Positions 1 through 11,696 of a stretch of DNA of 64,000 nucleotides are shown here, one piece after another; positions within the stretch are counted from its first letter, which is position 1, and each line of letters opens with the position of its first letter. Source of the stretch: Chondrosia reniformis (Eukaryota > Porifera > Demospongiae > Chondrillida > Chondrillidae); assembly GCA_947172415.1 (NCBI GenBank), contig OX359200.1, forward strand, positions 3,722,501 through 3,786,500, in the 5' to 3' direction. The notes below the pieces were generated by a model. That model saw only the letters and a program-made list of their open reading frames with translations, had not been told where the DNA came from and ran no database searches. A program made the translations under genes and the position numbers.

Positions 1-2486
1 TTATATGTACTAGTTCCCTGTGTATGGACTAGTTTTATGTAGTACTTGTGTGTACTAGTTATATGTGTATGTAATAGGTATATGTAGTAGTTGTATGTAC
101 TAGCTATATTGAATAGTTATAGGTTCTAGTACTAGTTATAGTGGTTACTAGGTGGGTACAGGTTGTATGTACTAGTTATATTTAGTAGTTGTGTGAACTA
201 GGCGTATATACTAGTTGTTTGTACTAGTTATATGTACTAGTTGAATGTACCAGTTGTATCCACCATTTATATGGACTAGTTGTATATACTAGTTGTAAGT
301 ACTAAATAGCTGTAAGTTCTAGTACTAGTTTATACTAGGTACTAGGTTGGTTCTAGTTGTACGTACTAGTTGTATGTACTAGTTGTTTGTACTAGTTTTA
401 TGTAATCAATACAAGTTGTATGTACTAGTTGTATGTACTAGTTATATGTACTAGTTGTATGTACCACTTGTGTGCAATTGTTGTATGTATTAGTTGTATG
501 TACTAGATGTAGGTTGTAGTACTAGTTGGACTAGGTAATAGGTGGGTTCTAGTTGTATGTACCAGTTGTTTGTACTAATTGTATGTACTAGTTGCTTGTA
601 CTAGTTCTATGTACTAATGGTATGTTCTAGTTTTGTTGTTGTTTAATGTAGTAATTGTGTGTACTAGTTATATTTACTGGTTGTGGGTACTAGTTGTATG
701 TTCAAGTACAAGTTATAACAAAGTATTAGGTAGGTACTAGTTGTATGTACTAATCGTTTGAACTAGTTCTATATACTAATTGTATATTCCAGTTTTATGT
801 ACTAGTTGTATATATGTACTAGTTGTATGTACTATTTATATGTACTAGGTATATGTGTATGTGCTGGTTATATGTAGTAGTTGTGTGTACTACATGTATA
901 TACTAGTTGTATAAAGTAGTTATATGTACTAGTTGTATGTACAAGTTATAGGTTCTAGTACTAATTATACTAGGTACTATGGAGATTTTAGTTGAATGTA
1001 CTAGACACAAGTTGTATATACTATTTGTATGTATTAATTGTGTGTTATTGTTGTATGTACTTGTTGTATGCACTATTTATATTTATTAACTGTATGTACT
1101 AGTAGTAAGTACTAGTTGTATGTTCTAGTACTAGTTATATTAGGTACTAAGTAGGTACTAATTGTATGAAGTCTTTGTATGTACTAGTTGTTTGTACTAG
1201 TTGTATGTACTCGATACTAGTTGTATGACTAGGTGTAGATACTTGCTGTAGGTTCTAGTACCAGTTGTACTACGTACTAAGTAGCTTCCAGTTGTATGTA
1301 CTAGTTTTATGTACCACTTGTAGGTTCTAGTTTATGTTCTAGTTGTATATACTATTTATATGTGCTAGTTTTCTGTGAATGCACTAGTTTAATGTAGTAA
1401 TTGTGTGTACTAGTTTTATGTACTAGTTGTGTGTAGTAGTTGTATGTACTAGTTGTATGTACTGTTTACATGTACTAGGTATATGTGTATGTACTAGTTA
1501 TATGTAGTAGTTGTGTGTTCTAGGTGTATATACTAGCTGTATGTTCTAGTTATATGTACTAGTTGTATGTACTCGTTGTAGGTTCTAGTCCTAGTTATAC
1601 TAGGTACTAGGTAGGTCCTAGTTGCATGTACTAGACACAAGTTGTATGTACTATTTGTATGTACTAGTTGTGTGTACTAGGTTTATGTACTAGTTGTGTG
1701 TAGTAGTTGTACGTACTACATGTACTTACTATGTGTATGTACTAGTTGTAGGCATTAGTTATATGTACGAGTTGTAAGTACCACTTGAATGCACTAGTTG
1801 TATATATGTTCTGGCTGTGTGTAATAGTTATAGGTTCTTTATAGTAGTAGTTATAGTGGGTACTAGGTAATTACAGGTTGTATGTACTATCTTTTTGTAC
1901 TATTTGTATGTACTAATTATATGTACTAGTCATATGTACTAGATATGTACCATTGTATGTAATAGTTGTATTTAGTAGTTGTAAGTACTATTTATATGTA
2001 CTAGTTATATGTGTATGTACTAGTTTTATGTAGTAGGTGTATGTATTACTTGTAATTAATAGTTGTATGTACTAGTTGTAAATACTAGATGTATTTACTA
2101 GTTATATGTACACATTACTAGCTGAATGTGACAGTTGTACGTTTTAGTTGTATGGACTAATACTAGTTTTATTTACTAGTCATAGATACTAGTTGTTTGT
2201 AGTATTTGTATGTACTGGTACAAGGTATATTTAGTATTTGTAGGTACTATATGTATGTACTAGTTGTATGTACTAGATTTATGTTCTAGTTGTATGTAGT
2301 AGTTGTATGTATTAGTTGTATGTATTAGTTTTTTTGTACTCGTAAATTGTTGTTTGTACTAATTGTATGTACTACATTTCTGTACTCATAACTAGTTGTG
2401 TGTAGTAACTGTATTTACTAGTTTATGTATTAGTTGTATGTACTAGTTGTGTGTACTGGTTGCATGCACTAGTTATATGTACTTCA
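1..2486 (+). repeat. Satellite array, 13-bp unit, forward
   Basis: Degenerate tandem array of a 13-bp unit near ACTAGTTGTATGT. Common variants change one or two positions (TTATATGT, TTGTGTGT, TTTTATGT) or insert short blocks such as TAGGTACTAGG. This is the left outer arm of the palindrome. No gene is seen in it. Confidence 0.95.
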
Positions 2487-2599
2487 CATTGTATAGATAA
2501 ATAATTCGATACATACTAAACAGATTAAATAACAATGCATATAAGAAAAAAAGTTTATATGTATAGTCAATAAAAGCCATGCAAGCATAGTTACAATAG

Positions 2600-5124
2600 T
2601 TAGATTGAAGGCAGGACACATGACCTGCAGTCATTATTGGCAAGTGTAAATGAGTCAAATCTGACGGGTCTCCCTTGACGAGATCTGTATTCTCTGATTG
2701 CATTGATCGAGGATTTGAGGAGGGCAAAGTTGATCTTGATGCGAATCCATAAAATCCCCTGACCATATGGTTTGCCTCGCTTCGCTGAGATCAGGTCAGC
2801 CAGATGCTTGTATGCCACTGCTGTAGACTTGCTCATCCCTCCAAAGATCGAGAAGACAAGGGGAGTGAAGGAGCTCTTCTCTACCTCTCGGACGCGTTCT
2901 TCATATTGCCTACGCTTTCCCCGCTCTTGCAATTGGTATACTGCTTCCAGGGAGGATTTGCGATAGCTTTGGGCAGTTGGATTACAGATCCTTACGCCAA
3001 AATATGCCCTCTGACTATCGTTGCCCCAGAATCCCTGGGCACAGATGTCTGATCTCGCATTGTCCTCAGTGATTGCACTTGCGTAGGAGAACCTCTCGCC
3101 ACTCAGAGGTGGCAATGGCGGTTCAATAGCAACTCCCTCACACACTTCTGTCATAAGATTGGCTGTTATGTCACGAATGAGGTTGTGGCGCTTACTTGGG
3201 AATCCTCCGCTTGGACAGTCCATGGCATGTGAGACACTAAAGCCCTGCCCGCAAGCACATTGTGAGGGCAATCTAGGGGGTGTCCATTGGTATCGAATGC
3301 ACAGTGCATCCCTGAAATCGCCTTTGTGCAGAGCAAAGTCATAGTCTGCCCTTGGAATTGCTGTTAGCCATGCTGATGCTCCCTTCTCCTGTGCCATGTC
3401 CACGTTTCGCTTCATCTCCTGGGGTATCTTCAATCTAACATCCGCAACTTCCTGCTGACGTTTCACTTTTCTTTGCTGTCTTAGTTTGTTCTTAGCTTCT
3501 TTCTGCTCAGCTTCAACCCGTGCATCATAATTCGACTCTTTGTTGATGATGGCTGCAACCAAGGGTTGAGTAACAGTTGTTGAGGCATCACACTCATCCC
3601 TTGATTTACGAGTGGGAATGGAGATGTCAAGTCCTCCCAATCTTGCAGGTAGGGCCAATAGCTCTCTGACTTCATCTGTGACATCTCTTCCTATTAATGC
3701 TGGCAGGAAATCTCCCACAATTGTTTCCTCAAGGAGATGCAGCAAATCTTCCAGGTCAGGTGTTGTTCTCATTAGATAGGACCATTGATTGCGGATCCCA
3801 TGAACTAACACTGCATACGCAGCATGGGGCTGAATGTTGGCCATATCTGATAGCTTCTTCATGGTTCCTGACCACTTCCTCACCTCCCTTCTTAGCATGT
3901 CCTGAACTGAAGCCTCAGTACCCAAAGCTGACCCAAGATATCTGTTCGCATCAGTTGTCACCTTTACTCCACTGTTCCTAAACAGGGCTCGTGCTTCTTC
4001 CAATTTCTCCTTCTTCACAATAATCACAGTCTTTGAGGGATTGGCATAGTAACCATACGATGGTCCCGATTCAATTATTTTATCCCACCATGATCAAAGA
4101 TTATTCAGGGATCCAGTTGCGGAAGCATCATCAGCAAACCATATCTGGTGTTGTTCATCACAGTCCACCTGCAATCTCCATATCAGGGGCATGATCCCAA
4201 CGGCATAGATGGCCATAGCCAAAGGGTCCCCCTGTGGAACACCCTCTTGTGAGAGAAGTATCTCACCATCGATGAACAACTTGGACTCTTCCCGATATAG
4301 GTTGGTTGCAACTATTGCCAAGGTAGGGCAGATACTTTGGAAGTTTCTCAGAGCGACTTGTCGGTTCAGACGGTTAAACGCATTGCTTGCATCAACAAGT
4401 AAGGCTGCATCAGTTGATTCATCTTGAAAGAGGGTACGAATGGCATGGACAGCGGCTTCAGCACCCGCTTCTTGACCTGCGCATAGCTGTAGATTTCCTG
4501 TGACCCTCAAGACATCTGGCTTTATCACCTTGAGTATGGCCTTCCCAATTATTCTGCATGCTGCTTTGCCAACTCCAATTGGCCGGACGCCAGGATTCTT
4601 ATTCAAGGCAATAAGGCGGCAAGCTGTATAGGCTGCTAGTCCATTCGGGTCAACATTTGAGGTTGCAATCTTTCTTGCCACACAAGCCAGTGCACTGCAT
4701 AGGTCATCAGAAGCCACACCAAAGGAAGTAGCAAACCGCTTCCAAGCCTGGGCATCTGCACCAGAAGGACCAGCAGCACCATTTGCACGAAGCGCAGCCT
4801 GCTTTTTGGACAAAGCATCAATGGAGTCAAAAATCACTGGGTGGACCTCAGTGTAGTCCATGTCTTCATGTGCTCTTATTACACTTTGGTGAGCTGGCTC
4901 CCCATTGGGATATTTTTCACGCAGAATGTCTCTCACTGATCATACACATCCTCCCTCATTTTACTTGGTCATCCAGGGACAAAACACCCGCACCATTAGC
5001 CTGTTTATTCAGCAGTCGGACTGAATCTCTCACTTTGCCACGGAACATTAGACTGGTGAAAACTTTTTCAAGCTTTTCATCATCTGCTTGCCTTCTCTGT
5101 GGTAGTCGTTGCTGGATGGTGCAC
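2600..5124 (-). pseudogene. Reverse transcriptase with CCHC and restriction-like endonuclease, copy A (broken)
   Basis: Reading down the minus strand: an N-terminal piece (5124 to about 4968), a 1-nt shift near 4968, a TGA at 4940-4942, then an open stretch 4936-4097. That stretch holds RT motif A (LVDASNAFN), motif B (GVPQGDPLA) and the catalytic box FADD. An in-frame TGA at 4094-4096 follows; the frame stays open through 4093-4028 and on to 2600. The C-terminal half has the knuckle CACG-x7-H-x4-C and the RLE segment ending FGVRICNP. The acidic residue expected there (FDVRI in the copy at 41.3 kb) is Gly, so nuclease activity is probably lost. A coiled, basic linker (KNKLRQQRKVKRQQEV) sits between RT and knuckle. 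The stops occur where an Arg codon (CGA) would fit. Confidence 0.87.
4487..5124. other. Unduplicated spacer at the palindrome centre
   Basis: This 638-bp stretch is single copy in the window. It is the 5' part of LINE copy A on the minus strand (protein segments TIQQRLPQRRQADDEKL and SLMFRGKVRDSV, then the RT fingers region). Arm identity begins at the shared CTATGCGCAGG on each side. At the right border lies an 8-bp perfect palindrome, GGTGCACC at 5118-5125. Confidence 0.85.
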
Positions 5125-7010
5125 CTATGCGCAGGTCAAGAAGCAGGTGCTGAAGCCGCTGTCCATGCCATTCGTACCCTCTTTCAAGATGAATCAACTG
5201 ATGCAGCCTTACTTGTTGATGCAAGCAATGCGTTTAACCGTCTGAACCGACAAGTCGCTCTGAGAAACTTCCAAAGTATCTGCCCTACCTTGGCAATAGT
5301 TGCAACCAACCTATATCGGGAAGAGTCCAAGTTGTTCATCGATGGTGAGATACTTCTCTCACAAGAGGGTGTTCCACAGGGGGACCCTTTGGCTATGGCC
5401 ATCTATGCCGTTGGGATCATGCCCCTGATATGGAGATTGCAGGTGGACTGTGATGAACAACACCAGATATGGTTTGCTGATGATGCTTCCGCAACTGGAT
5501 CCCTGAATAATCTTTGATCATGGTGGGATGAAATAATTGAATCGGGACCATCGTATGGTTACTATGCCAATCCCTCAAAGACTGTGATTATTGTGAAGAA
5601 GGAGAAATTGGAAGAAGCACGAGCCCTGTTTAGGAACAGTGGAGTAAAGGTGACAACTGATGCGAACAGATATCTTGGGTCAGCTTTGGGTACTGAGGCT
5701 TCAGTTCAGGACATGCTAAGAAGGGAGGTGAGGAAGTGGTCAGGAACCATGAAGAAGCTATCAGATATGGCCAACATTCAGCCCCATGTTGCATATGCAG
5801 CGTTTGTTCATGGGATCCGCAATCAATGGTCCTATCTAATGAGAACAACACCTGACCTGGAAGATTTGCTGCATCCCCTTGAGGAAACAATTGTGGGAGA
5901 TTTCCTGCCAGCATTAATAGGAAGAGATGTCACAGATGAAGTCAGAGAGCTATTGGCCCTACCTGCAAGATTGGGAGGACTTGACATCTCCATTCCCACT
6001 CGTAAATCAAGGGATGAGTGTGATGCCTCAACAACTGTTACTCAACCCTTGGTTGCAGCCATCATCAACAAAGAGTCGAATTATGATGCACGGGTTGAAG
6101 CTGAGCAGAAAGAAGCTAAGAACAAACTAAGACAGCAAAGAAAAGTGAAACGTCAGCAAGAAGTTGCGGATGTTAGATTGAAGATATCCCAGGAGATGAA
6201 GCGAAACGTGGACATGGCACAGGAGAAGGGAGCATCAGCATGGCTAACAGAAATTCCAAGGGCAGACTATGACTTTGCTCTGCACAAAGGCGATTTCAGG
6301 GATGCACTGTGCATTCGATACCAATGGACACCCCCTAGATTGCCCTCACAATGTGCTTGCGGGCAGGGCTTTAGTGTCTCACACGCCATGGACTGTCCAA
6401 GGGGAGGATTCCCAAGTAAGCGCCACAACCTCATTCGTGACATAACAGCCAATCTTATGACAGAAGTGTGTGAGAGAGTTGCTATTGAACCGCCATTGCC
6501 ACCCCTGAGTGGCGAGAGGTTTCCTACGCAAGTGCAATCACTGAGGACAATGCGAGATCAGACATCTGTGCCCAGGGATTCTGGGGCAACGATAGTCAGA
6601 GGGCATATTTTGGCGTAAGGATCTGTAATCCAACTGCCCAAAGCTATCGCAAATCCTCCCTGGAAGCAGTATACCAATTGCAAGAGCGGGGAAAGCGTAG
6701 GCAATATGAAGAACGCGTCCGAGAGGTGGAGAAGAGCTCCTTCACTCCCCTTGTCTTCTCGATCTTTGGAGGGATGAGCAAGTCTACAGCAGTGGCATAC
6801 AAGCATCTGGCTGACCTGATCTCAGCAAAGCGAGGCAAACCATATGGTCAGGTGATTTTATGGATTTGCATCAAGATCAACTTTGCCCTCCACAAATCCT
6901 CGATCAATGCAATCAGAGGATACAGATCTCGTCAAGGGAGACCCGTCAGATTTGACTCATTTACACTTGCCAATAATGACTGCAGGTCATGTGTCCTGCC
7001 TTCAATCTAA
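5125..7010 (+). pseudogene. Reverse transcriptase and RLE, copy B (5'-truncated, broken)
   Basis: Open from the fusion at 5125 to a TGA at 5515-5517 just after the FADD box (WFADDASATGSLNNL), the same nonsense change as in copy A. It then runs on in frame (SWWDEIIESGPSYGYY) through the thumb and linker to the CACG knuckle. A private 1-nt deletion near 6520 (TTCTCC in A, TTTCC in B) shifts the frame inside the RLE. The rest of the RLE is readable in another frame to the stop at 7008-7010. The catalytic-position Gly (FGVRI) is shared with copy A. The shared lesions predate the inversion and the frameshift postdates it. Confidence 0.88.
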
Positions 7011-7128
7011 CTATTGTAACTATGCTTGCATGGCTTTTATTGACTATACATATAAACTTTTTTTCTTATATGCATTGTTATTTAATCTGTTTAGTGTGTA
7101 TCGAATTATTTATCTATACAATGTGAAG
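5125..7128 (+). mobile_element. RLE-type non-LTR retrotransposon, copy B (inverted partner of A)
   Basis: Plus-strand mirror of copy A starting abruptly at LCAGQEAG of the RT domain (5125) and ending in the same 3' UTR and satellite junction near 7128. It is not an independent insertion: its 3' flank is the mirror image of the left-arm satellite, base for base over long stretches. Confidence 0.9.
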
Positions 7129-10100
7129 TACATATAACTAGTGCATGCAACCAGTACACACAACTAGTACATACAACTAATACATAAACTAGTAAATACA
7201 GTTACTACACACAACTAGTTATGAGTACAGAAATGTAGTACATACAATTAGTACAAACAACAATTTACGAGTACAAAAAAACTAATACATACAACTAATA
7301 CATACAACTACTACATACAACTAGAACATAAATCTAGTACATACAACTAGTACATACATATAGTACCTACAAATACTAAATATACCTTGTACCAGTACAT
7401 ACAAATACTACAAACAACTAGTATCTATGACTAGTAAATAAAACTAGTATTAGTCCATACAACTAAAGCGTACAACTGTCACATTCAGCTAGTAATGTGT
7501 ACATATAACTAGTAAATACATCTAGTATTTACAACTAGTACATACAACTATTAATTACAAGTAATACATACACCTACTACATAAAACTAGTACATACACA
7601 TATAACTAGTACATATAAATAGTACTTACAACTACTAAATACAACTATTACATACAATGGTACATATCTAGTACATACGACTAGTACATATAATTAGTAC
7701 ATACAAATAGTACAAAAAGATAGTACATACAACCTGTAATTACCTAGTACCCACTATAACTACTACTATAAAGAACCTATAACTATTACACACAGCCAGA
7801 ACATATAAACAACTAGTGCATACAAGTGGTACTTACAACTCGTACATTTAACCAATGCCTACAACTAGTACATACACATAGTAAGTACATGTAGTACGTA
7901 CAACTACTACACACAACTAGTACATAAACCTAGTACACACAACTAGTACATACAAATAGTACATACAACTTGTGTCTAGTACATGCAACTAGGACCCACC
8001 TAGTACCTAGTATAACTAGGACTAGAACCTACAACCAGTACATACAACTAGTACATATAACTAAAACATACAGCTAGTATATACACCTAGTACACACAAC
8101 TACTACATATAACTAGTACATACACATATACCTAGTACATGTAAATAGTACATACAACTAGTACATACAACTACTACACACAACTAGTACATAAAACTAG
8201 TACACACAATTACTACATTAAACTAGTGCATTCACAGAAAACTAGCACATATAAATAGTATATACAACTAGAACATAAACTAGAACCTACAAGTGGTACA
8301 TAAAACTAGTACATACAACTAGAAGCTACTTAGTACGTAGTACAACTGGTACTAGAACCTACAACTAGTATCTACACCTAGTCATACAACTAGTATCGAG
8401 TACATACAACTAGTACAAACAACTAGTACATACAAAGACTTCATACAACTAGTACCTACTTAGTACCTAGTATAACTAGTACTAGAACATACAACTAGTA
8501 CTTACTACTAGTACATACAGTTAATAAATATAAATAGTGCATACAACAAGTACATACAACAATAACACACAATTAATACATACAAATAGTATATACAACT
8601 TGTGTCTAGTACATTCAACTAAAATCTCCCTAGTACCTAGTATAACTAGTACTAGAACCTATAACTTGTACATACAACTAGTACATATAACTACTTTATA
8701 CAACTAGTATATACATGTAGTACACACAACTACTACATATAACCAGCACATACACATATACCTAGTACATATAAATAGTACATACAACTAGTACATATAT
8801 ACAACTAGTACATAAAACTGGAATATACAATTAGTATATAGAACTAGTTCAAACGATTAGTACATACAACTAGTACCTACCTAATACTTTGTTATAACTT
8901 GTACTTGAACATACAACTAGTACCCACAACCAGTAAATATAACTAGTACACACAATTACTACATTAAACAACAACAAAACTAGAACATACCATTAGTACA
9001 TAGAACTAGTACAAGCAACTAGTACATACAATTAGTACAAACAACTGGTACATACAACTAGAACCCACCTATTACCTAGTCCAACTAGTACTACAACCTA
9101 CATCTAGTACATACAACTAATACATACAACAATTGCACACAAGTGGTACATACAACTAGTACATATAACTAGTACATACAACTAGTACATACAACTAGTA
9201 CAAACAACTAGTACATACAACTAGTACGTACAACTAGAACCAACCTAGTACCTAGTATAAACTAGTACTAGAACTTACAGCTATTTAGTACTTACAACTA
9301 GTATATACAACTAGTCCATATAAATGGTGGATACAACTGGTACATTCAACTAGTACATATAACTAGTACAAACAACTAGTATATACGCCTAGTTCACACA
9401 ACTACTAAATATAACTAGTACATACAACCTGTACCCACCTAGTAACCACTATAACTAGTACTAGAACCTATAACTATTCAATACAGCTAGTACATACAAC
9501 TACTACATATACCTATTACATACACATATAACTAGTACACACAAGTACTACATAAAACTAGTCCATACACAGGGAACTAGTACATATAAATAGTATATAC
9601 AACTAGAACAAAAACTAGAACATACAACTAACACATTGAACTAGTACATACAACTAGAACCTATCTAAAACCTAGTACAACTAGTACTAGAACCTACAAC
9701 TAGTACTTACAACTAGTAAATACAACGAGTATCGAGTACATACAACTAGTACATTCAACTAGTACAAACAAGTAGTACATACAACTAGTCCAACAACTAG
9801 TACATACAACTAGTACCCACCTAGTACCTAGTATAACTAGTACTAGAACGTTCAACTAGTACTTACAACTAGTACACACAATTAGTACATATAACTAGTA
9901 AACACAACTGCAACAAAAAACTAATCATACACAGGTAACTAGTACATATAAATAGTGTATGCAACTAGAACATAAACTAGAATATACAACTGGTACATTG
10001 AACTAGTACATCCAACTAGAACCTACCTAGTACCTAGTACAACGCGTACTAGAACATACAACTAGTACTTAAACAAGTACATATAAATAGTGCATACAAC

Positions 10101-11690
10101 TAGTACACACAACTAGTACATGCAACAAGTACAGACAACTAGTACATTCAACTAGTACATACAACTACTAAATATAACTAGTACATACAACTGGAACACA
10201 CATCTGGTACATACAAATAATAAGCACAACTAGTACATAGAAATAGTGCATATATACAACTAGAACATGAAACTGCTACATACAACTAGTACATACAACT
10301 AGTACATACAACCATCCATACAACTAGTACATACAACTAGTAACTACAAGTAGTATATACAACTATTCCATACAAAAATTACACACAACTAGTACAAATC
10401 GGTAGTACATATAACTATATACAACTAGTTCAAACAACTACTACTTACGACTAGTATAAACAACTGGTACATACTGCTAGAACACAAAATTAATACATAA
10501 AACAAGTATATACAACTAGTACATACAACTACTTACTAGTACATACAACTAGTACATATAATTATTACATACAACTAGTACATATAACTAGTACATACAA
10601 CAATTACACACAATTAGTACATACAACTACTACATATAACTACATACAACTAGTACATACAATTAGTAAATACTGATTGTAACTAGTACATACACCTAGT
10701 ACATACAACTAGTACAAGCAACAAGTACATACAACTAGTATATGCAACTACCAAATACAAATTGATACTAGAAGATATTACTAGTAGAAAGAGCTAGTAA
10801 ATACATATTGTTCCCAGTATTTACACCTAGTAAATACAACTAGGACATACAACTTGTACGTATAACTCATACATACGACTAGTATATACAACAATACATA
10901 CAACTAGTACATACAACTAGTACATACAACTGGTGCATATAACTAGTACATACAACAATTGCACCCAACTAGTTCATACAACTATACATACAATCAGTAA
11001 ATGCAAAGTGTTGCTAGTACATACACCTAGTACACACAAATAGTACAATCAACTACTAAATACAGATTGATACTAGAACATATAACTAGTACAAAGAGTA
11101 AGTAAATAAATATTGTTACTAGTACTTACACCTAGGAAATACAACTAGTACATAAAACTAGTACATACAACTAGTACATATATCTAGTTACTAGTACATA
11201 CAACTAGTACATGCAGCTAGTACATAAAACTAGTACATAAAACTAGTATATACAACCACTAACTAGAACATAAATACATCTACTACATTCAACTAGTACA
11301 TACAATCAGTACAAACAACTAGTACATTCAACTACTAAATACAGATTGATACTAGACCATACGACTAGTACAAAGAACTAGTAAATACATATTGTTACTA
11401 GTACTTACACCTAGTTCATACAACTAGTACTTACAACTAGTACATATAACTAGTACATGCAACTACTTACTAGTATATACAACTAGTACATACAATTAGT
11501 ACATACAACTTTTACATATAACTAGTTCATACAACAATTAGACACAAATAGTGCATGCAACTTGTGTATATAACTACATACAAGTAGTACATACAACTAA
11601 TAAATACAGCTAGTAACTACAACTAGTAAATATAACTAGTACATACACAAATGTCACACAACTAGTACCTACAAGTAGTACATACGTATA
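7129..11690 (-). repeat. Satellite array, reverse orientation
   Basis: Same 13-bp unit read as ACATACAACTAGT. 7129-9589 is the right palindrome arm. Beyond 9589 the array continues in reverse orientation with further variant blocks such as ATTGATACTAGA near 10.75, 11.08 and 11.35 kb, a local higher-order pattern. No gene is seen. Confidence 0.94.
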
Positions 11691-11696
11691 TATTAT

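Larger units (their letters stand above)
2487..5124 (-). mobile_element. RLE-type non-LTR retrotransposon, copy A
   Basis: R2-like LINE lying on the minus strand. It runs from an N-terminal stretch at 5124, through reverse transcriptase, to a CCHC knuckle and restriction-like endonuclease, then an AT-rich 3' UTR ending near 2487 where satellite resumes. The 5' end is not visible because the palindrome partner takes over at 5125. The same family occurs at 5125-7128 and 41136-41942. Such elements insert by nicking DNA with the RLE and reverse transcribing from the nick. The exact clade is not assigned here. Confidence 0.88.
1..9589. repeat. Giant inverted repeat (palindrome), arms about 4.47 kb
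   Basis: Bases 1-4486 read as the reverse complement of 5125-9589, through both satellite and LINE sequence. Paired positions sum to 9611 inside the LINE (4027 with 5584, 4486 with 5125) and drift to about 9590 at the outer edge (1 with 9589), so the arms differ by only about 20 bp of net indels plus scattered substitutions. The left arm reaches the window edge, so the true palindrome may be longer. The spacer 4487-5124 is not duplicated. The arms carry the same disabling mutations, so the inversion duplicated an already dead element. A chimeric assembly is the main alternative, but private differences between arms argue for a real, somewhat aged structure. Confidence 0.93.

Noticed and set aside
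1-2486. CRISPR-like or telomeric array
   Set aside because: Units are 13 bp, contiguous and degenerate with no spacers, and do not match any telomere repeat. It is a simple satellite.
4783-5517. 244-codon plus-strand ORF crossing the palindrome centre
   Set aside because: Its first half is the antisense of LINE copy A; only the part after 5125 is real coding sequence. The fusion is accidental.
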